This document shows positions 1 through 12,400 of a stretch of DNA of 64,000 nucleotides, piece by piece. The notes beneath the pieces were generated by a model. The model was not told the origin of the DNA. It did not search any database and saw only the letters and a list, made by a program, of their open reading frames with translations. This DNA comes from a virus, in the IMG/VR virus record IMGVR_UViG_3300025362_000004, positions 1 through 64,000 of that record, one strand, 5' to 3'. A program made the translations under genes and the position numbers. How positions within the stretch are numbered: the stretch's first letter is position 1; the number at the start of each line of letters is the position of its first letter.

Positions 1-2120
1 ATACTAGCTGTACGAGTAGCTAATCCTATTCCCATTGTACTCCAACCAACCCTATATGCAAAATAAGAAGATGCGTTATTTGATGTTTGCCCCTTTATTT
101 TAAAAGTCATTACATAATCATGTTCAAGTATTAAAGCATAATCATCTAAATATAATCTCATTCCACCTCACATAGTCCTTCCTGCTGGTGTTGGATAAAT
201 AAGATTTGCTGGTCTATAAATTCTATAACCATCGGTAGTTAATGTGACTAAGCAATTTGATTGTGTGTAAGAAGATAATCCATCTTCAAAAACTTGATTA
301 TTTATTGCATCATCTAATAACTGAGCTTTATTTTCATACTCATAAATTTCATTTATAAAAAAATTCCCTTGATTATCTAAACTTGCTTTACTTTTATATA
401 AATTTGATATATCAGTCGAAGATAATGCTGTAGAATATATCCTTACGTCATCTAAATCTGCATCTATTCCTCAAGTAGTATTAGCGTAAGCGCCAATACC
501 TAAATCTTCAGTATATCCACTTGGAGTACCACTATAAGAAAAGTTTAATTTTAAAATATTATCTATATATAATTTAGCTGATGATATCCCATCATGAGTA
601 GCAACTACATGATTTCATACACCTATTGTAAGACCTGATGTAGATGATTGAGATTGAGTTGGATTCCATAACCTATAATAAATTGAAGTACCATTAGTAT
701 AAAGTTCTATTTGACCACCTTTTCTAAAAATGGCGCCAGTTGCTGCAGAATTTGTTCTAATCCAAAAAGATATTGTAAAAGGTAAATTAACTCCTATTCT
801 TGGTAATACAGAAGCTCCAAGTGAAATAACTTTACTGCCTGATGAACTTCCTCCGATACCATTAAAATACAAAGTATTACTTCCTGTTTTTGAATCTGAT
901 ATTGTCACAGGGCTTGTACTTACTGCAACTGTTCCATTATTTCCATAAGGACTGATATCTTGTATTCCTATATTTCTAGTTGTTTCTGTATAAGAAGAAG
1001 CATATTCTCCTATTTCTCATTGTGCTCCTGCTCAAACAAAATACCCAGCAAAACTACCATCAATTACTCCATTTTTATAAGGATAAAAATATCCAGTCAT
1101 ATTACCATCAGATATAGCCTTTCTAGAAACTTTTTGTCAAGTTCCTTTTTTAGTCATATCATATAAATAGGTAAAATTAGCATCAGCCTCACTTCCTGTT
1201 TCTCCTTCTATTGTTACTCTAGAAGCATCTATATCACAATCTTCTGAAACTAATAACCATGCAGAGTAAGTTCCGTACTCTCCAGAAGCTGCTCCAGTAA
1301 AAGACATTCCCATGTACCCATAAGAATTACCACTTCAAGTAGAACTTAAAGCACCAGTTGTAAATTTATATGCTCTGGTATCTTTACCTATTAATTCATA
1401 TGGTAAAAAACCCGTCCAATCTTCTCTCGGTGTTCTAAGATTAGAAGCGCTAGCCATATCTCCATAATAATTTGTTGTAGCTTGTTCTTCAGGATTATTA
1501 AAATTATAATGTAAAACTTTTGCTTGCGCAATCAAATATATCTGTTTATCTGAAAGAACTTCATCATAAACTCTCACATCATTTAATTTTCCCTGATAGT
1601 TTCATTCAGGTGCAGATGAATCATCTGTACCTATATTCAATCCTCCAGTCCCGCCTGTTTTATCTCAAATGGTGCTGGTTTTAAATATTCCATTTACATA
1701 AATTTTTACGAATCCATTTATTCTATCAAAAACTCCAGTTATATGATTCCACTGATTCACTAACCCTGTTGATTGAGCTGAAACAGTAGGGTTATTATTT
1801 ACTGAAGCTATTGCAGTAGTACCGTTTATATATATACTTATACCAGTATAAACGGGAGGATTGAGACCTATAATCTGACCACTTGTTGCTTGTGATGCTC
1901 AACCCATAAGGGTGTAGGATTTATCCACTGTCGTAGTAATTGGTGTGCTTATATATAAAGCCGCGTTACTATGCACATAACTATATAAATTATTTATTAA
2001 ATAAGATGTACCTATTTTTCCAGTTTCACCTGAAGTACAACTATGATTTGTTGCATGGTTATTATTGCCACTTATATCGTTTGTATTTCCATCTAATGGC
2101 CAATGTGCTATTAAACTCAT
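1..2120 (-). CDS. LamG-type tail fibre/adhesin, 3' end beyond window
   Basis: The gene starts at the ATG at 2120 (GGAAGGTG just upstream) and runs off the left edge after about 706 codons. Two concanavalin-A-like/LamG domains are recognisable. The first opens with HWPLDGNTNDISGNNNHA. The second lies in the middle of the visible part (ISFWIRTNS, WNHVVATHDG, LYIDN). Such domains bind surface glycans in phage receptor-binding proteins. About ten in-frame TGA codons interrupt it under the standard code. One of them encodes the Trp of WNHVVATHDG, which is conserved in LamG domains, so TGA=Trp is strongly indicated. It is probably a distal fibre or adsorption protein. Confidence 0.8.
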
Positions 2121-2187
2121 TTTTTCACCTTCCTTCAGAAGTAAAGAAAATACTTCTATTTTTTTCTTCTGCCTTTCATTAACGAAG

Positions 2188-2264
2188 GCGGCGATACGAT
2201 AAATATTATGCGCATCGCCGCTTTAGTTAATGGGGGAGTTAGATTCCCACCATTTTTAACTAAA
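2188..2264 (-). promoter_or_regulatory. Paired hairpins at fibre gene junction
   Basis: In the minus-strand transcript the stop codon of the upstream gene (2256-2258) sits inside a stem, TTTAGTTAA pairing with TTAACTAAA (2222-2230/2256-2264). A second stem GCGGCGAT/ATCGCCGC follows (2188-2221). A further small AGAAGTA/TACTTCT stem precedes the next ribosome site. There is no T-run, so this looks like a processing, stability or partial-termination structure rather than a classic terminator. Confidence 0.45.
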
Positions 2265-2657
2265 TATAAAATCTAAACTTAATGTTGTTGTATTATATTT
2301 CATTTGTACTGCGCCTGTTATAAACCCATTCACTCCAGCTGTTATTCCACCACTTGCATCTCTATAGGGTATAGTACTTGCAGTACCAGCTACAACCGCA
2401 TTAGATGTAACCGTGAATGTTGTTGCACTACTTTGATTTGCTGTAAATGTGTCTGAACCAGAAAGTCCCAACCCCGATACATTCATAGTTAAAGTAGCAT
2501 TATTAACAATTGGTAATTCAGTATACTTTGCTACTCGAACGGCCGCATTATTATCATCACCGTATCATAGTAAATCTTGAGTAACTCCAAGCTCACCATG
2601 TAATAGTGAGCCTGCTGTATTACTATCTGTTTTTCTTTGTATTTTTATTGTTGCCAT
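2256..2657 (-). CDS. Short tail-fibre-associated protein (133 aa)
   Basis: Start ATG at 2657 with GGGGGAAAT upstream. The N-terminus MATIKIQRKTDSNTAGSLLHGELG closely resembles that of the larger fibre upstream (MASIKVKRKTGNPTIGTDVLYEGELG), so the two share an attachment motif. An in-frame TGA gives Trp in LLWYGDD. The rest is Ser/Thr/Ala-rich and beta-like (SGSDTFTANQSSATTFTVTS), as in fibre shafts. Probably an accessory fibre or a truncated paralogue of the 2670-4709 product. Confidence 0.6.
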
Positions 2658-2669
2658 ATTATTTCCCCC

Positions 2670-4709
2670 TTATGACCAAGTTCCGCCATCAATAGTTCCT
2701 TCTATAATGTTTGCTGTGAATGAACCTGACCATGTTAATTGACTCGTTCCTGCAGCTGGTGTAGCATCTGAGCTTAAATTGCCAGAAACTGCTGCTACGA
2801 ATCTTTTATATGAACCAGCAGTTATTGAACCATCTAAGATATCATTTCCTAATGTGAATACTGTTGGTATTGTTGGGAATGTTGTCCATACTGGCTCTGC
2901 AATGAGTCCAGCTCCTGCTAAATATTTACCACTTGTTCCTCCTATGCCTGGTGCATAGAATGTTGGTGATGCATTAAGGATATTATTCATTGTTATAGCG
3001 TTTGCTGTATACCCACTTGGGTTAGTTGCATTATATGGTGTGAAACCTAACGCACCAGTAATATCAGCGCTTGCCAATGTTAATGCATGGCTGTGCGTTC
3101 CTGTAGCAACTGCATTTGTTGTAGAACCTGTTACCGTGCTTGGTGTACCCATAGTAATTGTTCCACTAGTTGTGAATGTAGTGAAGTCCATACCATCTCC
3201 GAATGCTACTTGAGTTACTGTACCTGTTGTTGAACTAGTTCCTGCTCCGATTGCTGCTCTAAACAATGCTTTTGTATATGTTGTTATAGTATTGTTATCA
3301 TTAATACCAATGAAACTTTCCACAGAAACATTAGTTAATTTAAGTAAATTATAACCTACTGTAGTCGCACCATGGACTGCTGTAGTTGTATTTTGTGAAT
3401 GTGTATATGCTGTATCTCATTCTGTTTGTGTTACTGCTGCTGCTGAGATTAAACCACTTAATTTTGTTGCATCTAATGTTGAAGCTGCAGTTAAGTAGGT
3501 TTGTAAATCTGAAATATCGTCTTCTGTTATTGCTCTAAAATCTGGTATACTTGCGGATGTTCCTGCCATAAGTGCGTGTCTTGCTGTTTTAGCCGCATAA
3601 GGATTCTTTGTATCTCCGTAACTATCTGATAAACTAATAACTGGTGCTGTAGTCCCACTTGACACGACTGGACTTGTTGCAGTTACTCCGGTTACTGTAC
3701 CTTGGGGTATATCCGGAAATGTTGTTCATACAGGCGCTGTAGTAGTTCCTGCAGAAGCTAAATAACTTCCTGACGCCACTGCTGTACGTCTGGATAAAGT
3801 AGTTGCTGTACTTGCGTATAACAAGTCACCAACAACATAAGAACCTTGTCCTGTACCACCATAACCTGCTGCTATTGTACTTGCAGTTCAAGTACCGGCT
3901 GTAAGTGTTCCAACACTTACTATAGACGTATTACCAGCTCAAGTAGTTGATGATTCGTCGGCCATCGTTCCTAAACCTAAATCTATTTTTACATTCGCAT
4001 AGGTTCTATGTGTAACGCTGTTATCAACATTTGTTCTAAGATAACCAAGAGCACTTGGATTGGTTAAAGTTGCGAGGCTACTACCAATTGTAGTGAACTC
4101 AGTGTTAGTTTGGAATGTTTCAAAATCTGCGATATTAAAAGCGCTATTGTAATCAACCATTGCCATTACTAAGTCTCCGACTTGTAATACACCTAATCCC
4201 GTATTAGTACCTGCTGAACTTACTTTAAAAGCTCAACCTGCTGAATACCCTGTAAGGTCACCGCTATTTGATATAATTTTCCCATCTAAAGTAGGGTCTA
4301 CAAGTGAAGTAATAACTCCTGTGAAAGTCATTGAACCTTTTAATACTACAGCATCTGTTGCTGCAGCTACGCTATCTACGTAAGCTTTATTTGTTAAATC
4401 ATAATCTGTTGATGGTGTTAAAGCAGTTCTTAAATAGCCACCCATTGCATAATATTTTGTAGTACCAGCCGCATTAGCAAAAATAACACTCTGAGTTATA
4501 TCATTTGTTAAATATTGAAATGTATTAGCTTGACTAAAATTATTTATATCATTTTGTGCTGCAGCGAATTTAGCAACTACCGAAGCTACTCCGCCAGAGT
4601 TTGGTCCTCATCCTAAAAAAGAACCAGATATCCCAAGTTCTCCTTCGTATAATACATCTGTTCCTATGGTAGGATTTCCAGTTTTTCTTTTTACTTTTAT
4701 ACTTGCCAT
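2670..4709 (-). CDS. Tail fibre / receptor-binding protein (679 aa)
   Basis: One frame spanning several in-frame TGA codons (for example GWGP, STTWAG, APVWTT, TEWDTAY). The sequence is low-complexity and Gly/Thr/Ala/Ser-rich, with fibre-type repeats such as LGLGTMADESSTTW, AVATGTHSHALTLASADITG and LGFTPYNATNPSGY, which are characteristic of phage tail fibres. WTTFP occurs twice. It shares its N-terminal attachment sequence with the next gene downstream. Predicted role is host receptor recognition at the tail tip. C-terminal stop is TAA. Confidence 0.85.
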
Positions 4710-4722
4710 TTAATTCACCTCA

Positions 4723-5118
4723 TTATCAGCCACCTACATCTAGTACGTCGCTTGTTATCCATGTTGTTGCACTATTCACTAATATCTGTCCATCTGTCCC
4801 ATCGGGTAATGAGCTTCCACCACCTGAAATTAAATTTGGAACTCCAGAAGCATTATAATAATAAATACTATAAGTACCACTAGTGTTTAATATAACAAAG
4901 TTATTTGCGAATGAAGTATTTGTTGCCAATGTGTCAGTAGTTGTAATCAACTTGCTAACGATAACAGCACATCTATACCCCCCTACATCTTCGTAATACA
5001 TACCTTCGTCTGTAAAGAATTTCTGTCCAGCAGAATATGGATAGAACGGTGTTCCGTCTGTTACTGAGAAATAGTAAACAGAACTTTGCGCTATTCGTTT
5101 TATTAAATTTTTTGCCAT
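4723..5118 (-). CDS. Small tail/fibre-region protein (131 aa)
   Basis: MAKNLIKRIAQSSVYYFSVT start with GAGGTG ribosome site and its own promoter at 5138-5166. No known domain recognised; Tyr/Ser/Thr-rich, beta-like. It ends ...DVLDVGG, then TGA TAA: with TGA as Trp it gains one residue before TAA, and with TGA as stop this is a tandem stop, so the product is almost the same either way. Position at the head of the fibre genes suggests a fibre or baseplate accessory protein. Confidence 0.6.
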
Positions 5119-5137
5119 ATTCTCACCTCTTTAATTC

Positions 5138-5166
5138 ATTATAACATAAAATTGAAAAAATTACAA
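5138..5166 (-). promoter_or_regulatory. Promoter for fibre genes
   Basis: On the minus strand: TTGTAA, 17 bp, TATAAT with TGT ahead of the -10, about 20 bp upstream of the ATG at 5118. It would let the fibre genes be transcribed separately from the upstream tail operon. Confidence 0.65.
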
Positions 5167-5191
5167 ATTATGTTACCGTTTGAATCGAAAC

Positions 5192-5244
5192 ATTTCGGCC
5201 ATTATAGCCGCAATGTTCCCAATCAAGCGGGGGGATTACTCCCC
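5192..5244 (-). promoter_or_regulatory. Hairpins after holin-like gene
   Basis: In minus-strand RNA a GGGGA-GTAA-TCCCC stem begins at the last base of the holin-like gene's stop, followed by an AACATT...AAATGTT stem containing GCGGC/GGCCG. No clear T-run. Placed between the holin-like gene and the fibre promoter, so it may end or attenuate the upstream transcript. Confidence 0.4.
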
Positions 5245-5486
5245 TACTTTACTACGTGTTTTCCAGTAATTTCTTCAATGTGCTTAGCTGTACCAGCCGC
5301 ATTATATAACCAATCTTCTAACATTTTAAGAAAACTAATTACAGTCGTTGGCATACCAGGTATTAAACCTAAGATAAGCCCCAACACAGAAACGAATGGA
5401 ACGAGAACATTAGTAATTGTATTCGGAATTTCCTTGAATATAATTAATAATCTCTTTTTGAACTTTTGCCATTTTGTCATTTTCAT
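5244..5486 (-). CDS. Holin-like small membrane protein (80 aa)
   Basis: Basic N-terminus (MKMTKWQKFKKRLL) followed by one long hydrophobic stretch (residues ~20-52, VLVPFVSVLGLILGLIPG) and a polar C-terminus ending TGKHVVK. Size, topology and location between tail and fibre genes fit a phage holin or other lysis-associated membrane protein. No endolysin gene lies in the window, so the assignment rests on architecture alone. Confidence 0.45.
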   Translation of the reverse strand: MKMTKWQKFKKRLLIIFKEIPNTITNVLVPFVSVLGLILGLIPGMPTTVISFLKMLEDWLYNAAGTAKHIEEITGKHVVK

Positions 5487-5501
5487 TCTAATACCTCCGT
5501 A

Positions 5502-8174
5502 TTAAACAATGCCGATAAGTAATTTCTCTAACATTGCTATTGTATTTTTAATTCTATCTACTGTGAGAGATATATTTGAACTATCTCGCAAGCTTCTAGA
5601 AATTGCTGTTACTTTTAATTCATTTAGAAAAGCGGGGATTAAATCTAATTCATAATCTTTAACTGAAATAAAATCTCCAACTTCTATTTTATCAATTTCA
5701 ACCCCGATAATATCACTAATATCTAAATAAGTTATACTATATGTATCTTGAGGATTAATATATTTTGCATGGTATAAAATTGCTTGATTATATAAACTTG
5801 CTTGGTCTACTTCAATATCATTTTTATAATAACCCTCAAGTAAGAATTGTCCATAGTCTCTCTTAATTTGATACCATAATAGATTTTTTTCTGCTTTTAT
5901 AGTTGCGTATTGAGTTATTAAAGGAATGCCACCAGATGGCGTAGGGTCAACATATCCATCTTCATATTCGCTAAACAATAACCATAATCAATTATAAATT
6001 CCCATTTTTGATGTTTCATCTGTATTATGTATAAAGGGGTCAAGGTCTGTAGACTCATCATGAGTCCATGTTCCACATTGTAATGTTTTATCATCATAAT
6101 CTGTTTTTTTATTCGTATATTCCGCATCTAACAAAATATATAATTCAGTAGTGACACCATGAGCGGCTTCTTCTGTATCTCTTTCCGCTAGAGCGCTATT
6201 TCGTGCTTCTTCTATTATGTCTCTTTCATCTATTAATTCTACTAAATAATCTCTGTGTACTGCTAATTTCGCAGCTACTTCAGTGAATCCATTATAACTA
6301 GTCACTAAATCAAAATAATCATAGTAATCTTGGTCAGCAGTAGTATAATTAATAGAAAGTTTAGTCCAAGCTGCGGCTATAGTAGTACCAATAGTTAATT
6401 CACTACCAGAGCTCGTATAAGGGCCTCAAACTATTTGATAAACATAATATCTACCTTGGTCAACCATATAAATACCGTCTCCAACAGTATAACTACCAAA
6501 ACTCGGAAGTGTTGAACCAAGAATTTGTACGGCAGTCTCTATTCATGGTATTCGAACTCAAGCATCTATATTTTTTAAAGATTTATTTTGTGATGTTATA
6601 CCACTATTAGTAATTATAGCATCAGGAGTCACAGGGCTAGTCGCAATCCCCAATTGTATTGTAAATTGGTATCTAGTATCTGGAGTGCCTGATATTTCTA
6701 TTGTTTTTGATATAAGACCGCTTGAACTAGTTATACTTGTGTATCTATCATGTTTTGTTAAATTAATATCTAAATCAAAACTATATTCAGTTGGGAAATA
6801 AAAATTGTTAATATCAAATGTATCGGGCGTAATTGTATATACCCATTTAGTAGTGTATGAAATATCAGCTCTTAATCCATATGCATCAGTAAAATCTACT
6901 TCAACGCCTATCATAAACAAATCATCTATTTTTTGTTTTGAATTTATTATTTCTTCTCCTGTTTTAGCTTTCACCAAAATTTGACATTCAGTTAAAATCT
7001 GAGACTCAATATTATAAATATCTGACGACATGGTATATTTTTTTCTAATTACATCTTGATATCTGATATTAATTTTTCTTAACTCATTAAAAATTTTATC
7101 AAACAAATCATTGTTATCAGCCTCTGTTATTAAACTATTTTCTAAAAAATAATCTAAATTTATAATAAAATTATCTAAATAGGGAATCCTATCAATAATA
7201 GCGATTAAATCAGTATAGTCACCTTCTATACCTAGGTCGTCTCATACACTTGAATAATACCCTTCATTTGGTGTGTCTTTATTCGCTCAGTCAGCATAAG
7301 TTACATCGCGAATTCCGGTAGGTGGAGCTGATTCTCAGTCTATATTAAGAAATTCTTGTGGTAAAGTCGGGGTCAAACCAACATTCAATCCATAGTCATC
7401 TTCGCCTCCAGTCACAAATAATAATGAATATAATTGTTCTCCATTGTAATCTAATGAAAGGTCTTGTATATTTATATTCGGTGATAATTGATAATTTTTA
7501 TAAAAGCTATCATCATCCCTAGGATAATAAGTTACTGATAAAGTAGTTGAATAATAATTTATTTTCATTTGAGTATCTGTTAAATTTGCTAATTCAATTA
7601 ACGCATTATATGTATTTGAATCAGACAAACTAATATTAAATAAATCGGTATAAGTAGAAAATACTTCTCAACCATTAGTACTATTTCTTAATCCTCCTCT
7701 TTCTAATAAAAAATTACCTAAATCAACTATATTATTTGTTACAGTTTCCGCATCGAGTAAATCATTCCACTCTTCGTTCTCAATACTATCGAAAGTTAAA
7801 CCAATATTATTTCTTGTAAGAATATAACTAAAATAATCTATTGATGTTATATTATAAATTATATTTGAATTAGACTCTTGAGGAGTAATTGATTGTATAA
7901 TAAAATCTATATAATTATCTCCTTCATGATTCTCGCATTCAAGTCTTAACTTTCTACCAATTCTAAGGTAATCACTTATCTTAAATGTTGAGGAAAATCT
8001 GCTTGAGGAAGCTATATCAGAAGTAAAAGAAAATGTTAAATTGAATTGGTCATTTTCATTTTCTTCTAAATTTTCATTAAAAGTTATATTTGTATTAATA
8101 CTATCGGGCTCATATTGAGAAAATAGTATTGCATTGTTGCTATTGTCGTAAAGATAAAGTTTAAATCCTTTCAT
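5502..8174 (-). CDS. Baseplate / tail-tip (Tal-like) protein (890 aa)
   Basis: A single frame from ATG 8174 (MKGFKLYLYDNSNNAILFSQ) to TAG 5502, crossing at least eight in-frame TGA codons (STNGWEVF, NIDWESAPP, YADWANKD, SVWDDLG, IVWGPY, YNWLW). It follows Dit in gene order, where siphoviruses place the tail-associated lysin/tip protein. The first ~250 residues look like a phage tail protein core (YLRIGRKLRLECENHEG, IIQSITPQESNS). The middle (~500-650) is coiled-coil-like with Glu/Ala-rich EARNSALAERDTEEAAHG. No peptidoglycan hydrolase motif was recognised. Confidence 0.7.
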
Positions 8175-8269
8175 GTGTTCACCTCGGCTTGCTTGCTATC
8201 GGATGCGGCGATTTGGTTCCCATTGGAGCCGAGGCGCCGCATCAGATAACAAAGGGAAAAGTCCCTAAG
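8175..8269 (-). promoter_or_regulatory. Dit-Tal intergenic RNA switch-like element
   Basis: Minus-strand RNA can form GATGCGGCG/CGCCGCATC (8202-8210/8235-8243). Inside its loop CCTCGGC (8228-8234) is the exact complement of GCCGAGG (8182-8188), the ribosome site of the 8174 gene. AGGGA/TCCCT forms a third stem just after the upstream stop. The two pairings overlap spatially, so alternative folds could expose or hide the ribosome site. Confidence 0.45.
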
Positions 8270-9475
8270 TTAAATTATTTCTCTTGAAATTGGAGTTACA
8301 GTAACATAATCTCCATTCATAATATCATAATTAGTATAGACTGCCTTTATATATATATTTTCTGAGTACTCGATCCCTTTTAATCAAACACTACTTACTT
8401 CAATAAATTCATTATTTTCGTCTAAACCTATACCATACTCTGTATAAATTGTTGCATTAAGTATCTGTGTAGTATAGACATCATAGCTACCCGATGCCCA
8501 AAAAATTCTAAAATCTGTAATAGTATAGTTGGCTCAAACTGCAGATGTTATAGGGTCCGTATCAATAATACCAGTGGAACCTATACTAAATCTATAATAA
8601 GTTCCACCGTATGTAGTCCCGTTACTAATATATACTCCTAATTGATATAAATCAGCTCAATCATCATAAGTACTTGTTCTTACAAGCCCGGGACCCTGTC
8701 CAAGAAAATATAATCCGTTTTCGTAAGCAGTCGTTTGTCCAGTTAATAAAATTAAATCACCTTCTTGGAGTTCGTAGCCATCATATACATCAAGTTCTGC
8801 AACCGTAGCTAATACAATGTTACTGTCTATTAAGACTTCAGCAGTATCATAATTATTTAAACTTCATGACACTTTGAAATAATTTGTTGTATTATTATAG
8901 TTATAAACATAAAAATATGTATCAATTGGGACTATAAAATTATTACCTTCTGAATTATTAATGTAGTCACCAGTAGCATCTCAATGTAATATATCGGGAG
9001 TATCTAAAGTCCCAATTCATCTAGCTGCTCAGTCATTCTTAGTAATAAAATTAACCGTCATGTCAACATTATATAACGGACTACCGCCATTTCAGTTTAC
9101 TACATATTTTGCTTCCGTAATAGAATTAACTTTTACATCATACCCATAATTAGCATTGTAATCGAAAGATAATACTCCTTCACCATTCCCATCTAACCAT
9201 CTTAATACATCTCTATATTCAGTTAAGGTTATGTCTTCGAAAGCAATTGGAAAACTAAACTCTCTAGCTTCTCTTGTCGTTCCTATAAAATAACTTTGAT
9301 TACCAAACTGGGGCGTTGTAAAATCGTGTGAGAAAGAAGGATTGAAAAATGTTAAATCAAGTCCCTCATTCACTACGAAACCTCCGAAATCGGCATTTAA
9401 TCTATAGCCGTCAAAAGGTGATGTTCCCGTATAGTCACTTTTCTTATAATTAAAACTTAAATAATTGTCTGCCAT
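8270..9475 (-). CDS. Distal tail protein (Dit-like, 401 aa)
   Basis: Start ATG 9475 with GAGGTG. The N-terminal ~125 residues (DGYRLNADFGGFVVNEG, REAREFSFPIAFEDITLTEY, RDVLRWLDG) have the typical pattern of siphovirus Dit N-terminal domains that form the hub ring at the tube end. The C-terminal part is beta-rich and may be a carbohydrate-binding or gp27-like extension. Under the standard code it would end at residue 127 (KYVVN); TGA=Trp extends it through WNGGSPLYNVD and NDWAARWIG to TAA. Lies directly after the tape measure, as expected. Confidence 0.8.
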
Positions 9476-9486
9476 TTACATCACCT

Positions 9487-12400
9487 CTATCGTTTAGTAT
9501 TCATATTTAACCCACGACGTGATATCGCTGTGTTAAATGCTTCTGCAAGAGTAACTCCTGCTGTTTTGAAATCTTGATTATTGTTTAATTTATTTGTTTG
9601 AATAGTTATATTTTCTACTACCACTGATGAACCACCTTTTCCGTCTATTGCAACTTTTGAAAGTATATCTCGTAAGTTTGCAAATAACTCAGTTTGACCT
9701 GCACTAAGAAAAGCTTCAGGATTTGAAGAAGTTCCGTGGACCATTGCCGGTCCAGTGTAATCAACTAATCCACCTTTTTTGTAAAGTTTTTTTCCATTTT
9801 GATATCTACCAACGCCATTCCAAAGAGCACTCGCTGTATCTTCAGCACTAACACTTGGGTCAAAATTGTTATTATTTCTAATCCAGTCTTTACCATCACT
9901 AGTTAATTCATTATAAGAGCTATATTGTTTTAATGCTTGTGTAATATTATTGAAATATTCTTCTCATTGACTCTCTTTAAATGCAATTGTAGCATTTTCT
10001 AAAACTGTATTTCCAAGAGTATCAAGATAATCCTCTACGCTCAAACCACTACTAGTAAAATCACTATAGGTCCCTCCCATTTCAGTTATTAAAGGTTCGA
10101 TATCTACTCTGTTTGGGTTATCTACGTTAGGTAGAGTTTGAGTAGTTGTAATCGGAGTTGTAGGATTATATACTTCTGGCAAGATACCAAATGAATCGTA
10201 ATTAGTTTGTTCAGTAAATGCAGTTCCTGCTCCGGGGTCTCTATTAACCCGTCCACCTTCCATTAACGGATTGACTGCTATTATAGGCTCAATTATATCC
10301 TCTCCAAGTGCAGTTAAACCAGCGTTGTACTCGTCTAATGTTATTCCTCCAGCTGCATATAGGCTATCTAAATAAGCTTTAGCTGCTGATACCCCTCCAT
10401 CTTCCATAGCTGTTACCATCGTAGTCGCTATGTTTTCTCAAATTGCTTCATACTCTGTTTTTTCAAACTCAAGTCTATCAAGTAAATCATCTCTAGATTG
10501 TTCTCTTAGAGTGTCTGCAGCATCTTCATCAAGATTAATTAAGTCTTTTCTTAAATCTTTTGCTTTTTGACGAGAGGCTTCATCAGTAGCTCCTTCAAGT
10601 CTTTGAAGTTGTTTAACTATATCTTCTCTTGTTTGTTCTGTATCTCTTTTTTCTTCTAGTCTGTCAAGAGCATCAAAGTAATCTTCATAAGTTTTAATTT
10701 TTTCATCTAGCATTTCTTCATTATTTTCTACTGCAGCATCTTTAACTGTAATGAAACCATCTATTATGGTATCTACATACTCTTGACTCTTAGTTTGATA
10801 CTTGTCTAAGTAATCTTCGTAATTACCCATAAGTGTTTGATAAAGGTCAATATTTTTAATAGTTACTACTCCATTTATTATTTCAAATATATCAGACATT
10901 TTATATCCACTATCTTCTATTGCCTTATTATATTCTGTCTTTAAATCGTTAAGATTTTCTTCAGTTTGTTTTATAGTTTGTCCTGTTGTAATAATTAATA
11001 AATTCATCTGTTTTTTAGAGATTTCACTATTTTCTATACCCATATCTTGTAACTTAGTATATTGTTTATATATTTCGTTATATTTAACTTGAGTTTTTGT
11101 TAACCCTTTTAAAGAACCATTATATGCTAAAAGCATTTCCAATCTTGTTATTTCTAATTGAATCCCAGCTTTTTCCTCTTCATTGACAACAGCTAAACTA
11201 GCTCTTAATACTAATAAATCAGATTCATATTGTTTTTTAATTTCTTGTAAATTTTCCACAAGATACAAACCTAAATCAGTTCCCTCTTTAAAGGCTTCAA
11301 CAAAATCTTCATTTTTGAATAAATCTGGATGGTCGTCTACGAAATCATAGAAATCTTCGTTAGACATTTCGCCATTTCTATACTTTTCTTGTGCTTCTGC
11401 GATGGCTGTAATTGAATTTTCAATCTTATCTAAAGATTGAGCTGTAGTTTTTGTACTTTCTCCCATAGCCATATTAAATAATTTCGCTCTTAAAACTTCA
11501 TCATCTGTTGCTAGTCCCAATTCTACTAAAGCTTGAGTATAAGCCATCGTAGGCCCAACCCCATCATCCATTATTTCAGAAGTTCTCTTGACTAAACCTT
11601 TAAAAACAGTAGTTGCATCAAGTTCATACTCACTTAATAATGTTTCAAATGCATCAAAAGTTTCAACGCTAAATCCAAACTCATTCAAGAAATCTCAAAA
11701 ATTATCATCTTTAGTTTTTGTTTTAAAGTTCTCATAAATATATTCTAAGTCTTTAAATTGTGTAATTAAAGCGTTAAAAGCTGCAGAGTCCAATTGTAAA
11801 TTTTCTTTTAAATTAGAAAAGATTTTATATTTATCAGACAATGATTCCGCTTCAGCCATTTTGTCTTCTAAATCATCGAAGTTCCCTATAAATTTACTTA
11901 TAACCGCCTCTATATTAGAATCAGTATATCATGCCTCTAAATCACTTTTAGTCATCCTACTATCTGTATCTAATAGTCCAGAACTTTCTATATATTTAGT
12001 TAATGCATTTTTTTGGTCTGTAGACATATCTTCGCCAGTATCCCATTCATATTGTAATGAAATATATGATGTAGCAGCCTTAGCAAATTCTTCTTGACTT
12101 AATTTTTCTTTCATTGCTTTATTTCATGCTCTTCTAAAAACTTCTGCCATATTCTCAATCATTTCTTGTTGATTGTCCCTCATAGCTTTGTTCAAAGCTT
12201 TCATTGTTGCATCCCAATCAACTTCGCCGTTTAGAGTAATAAAATATTTTCCATTTTCTAGGGTTTCTATTTCATCTCTTAATACTTCAAGAGCCTCTAA
12301 ATCTTCATCTGTTTTTATTGATTTCGAACTCAATTCATCATATTTATCAATTAGTTTTTGTAATGATTTATTTGTTTTGTTTAATTCATAGTTCGCTGCA

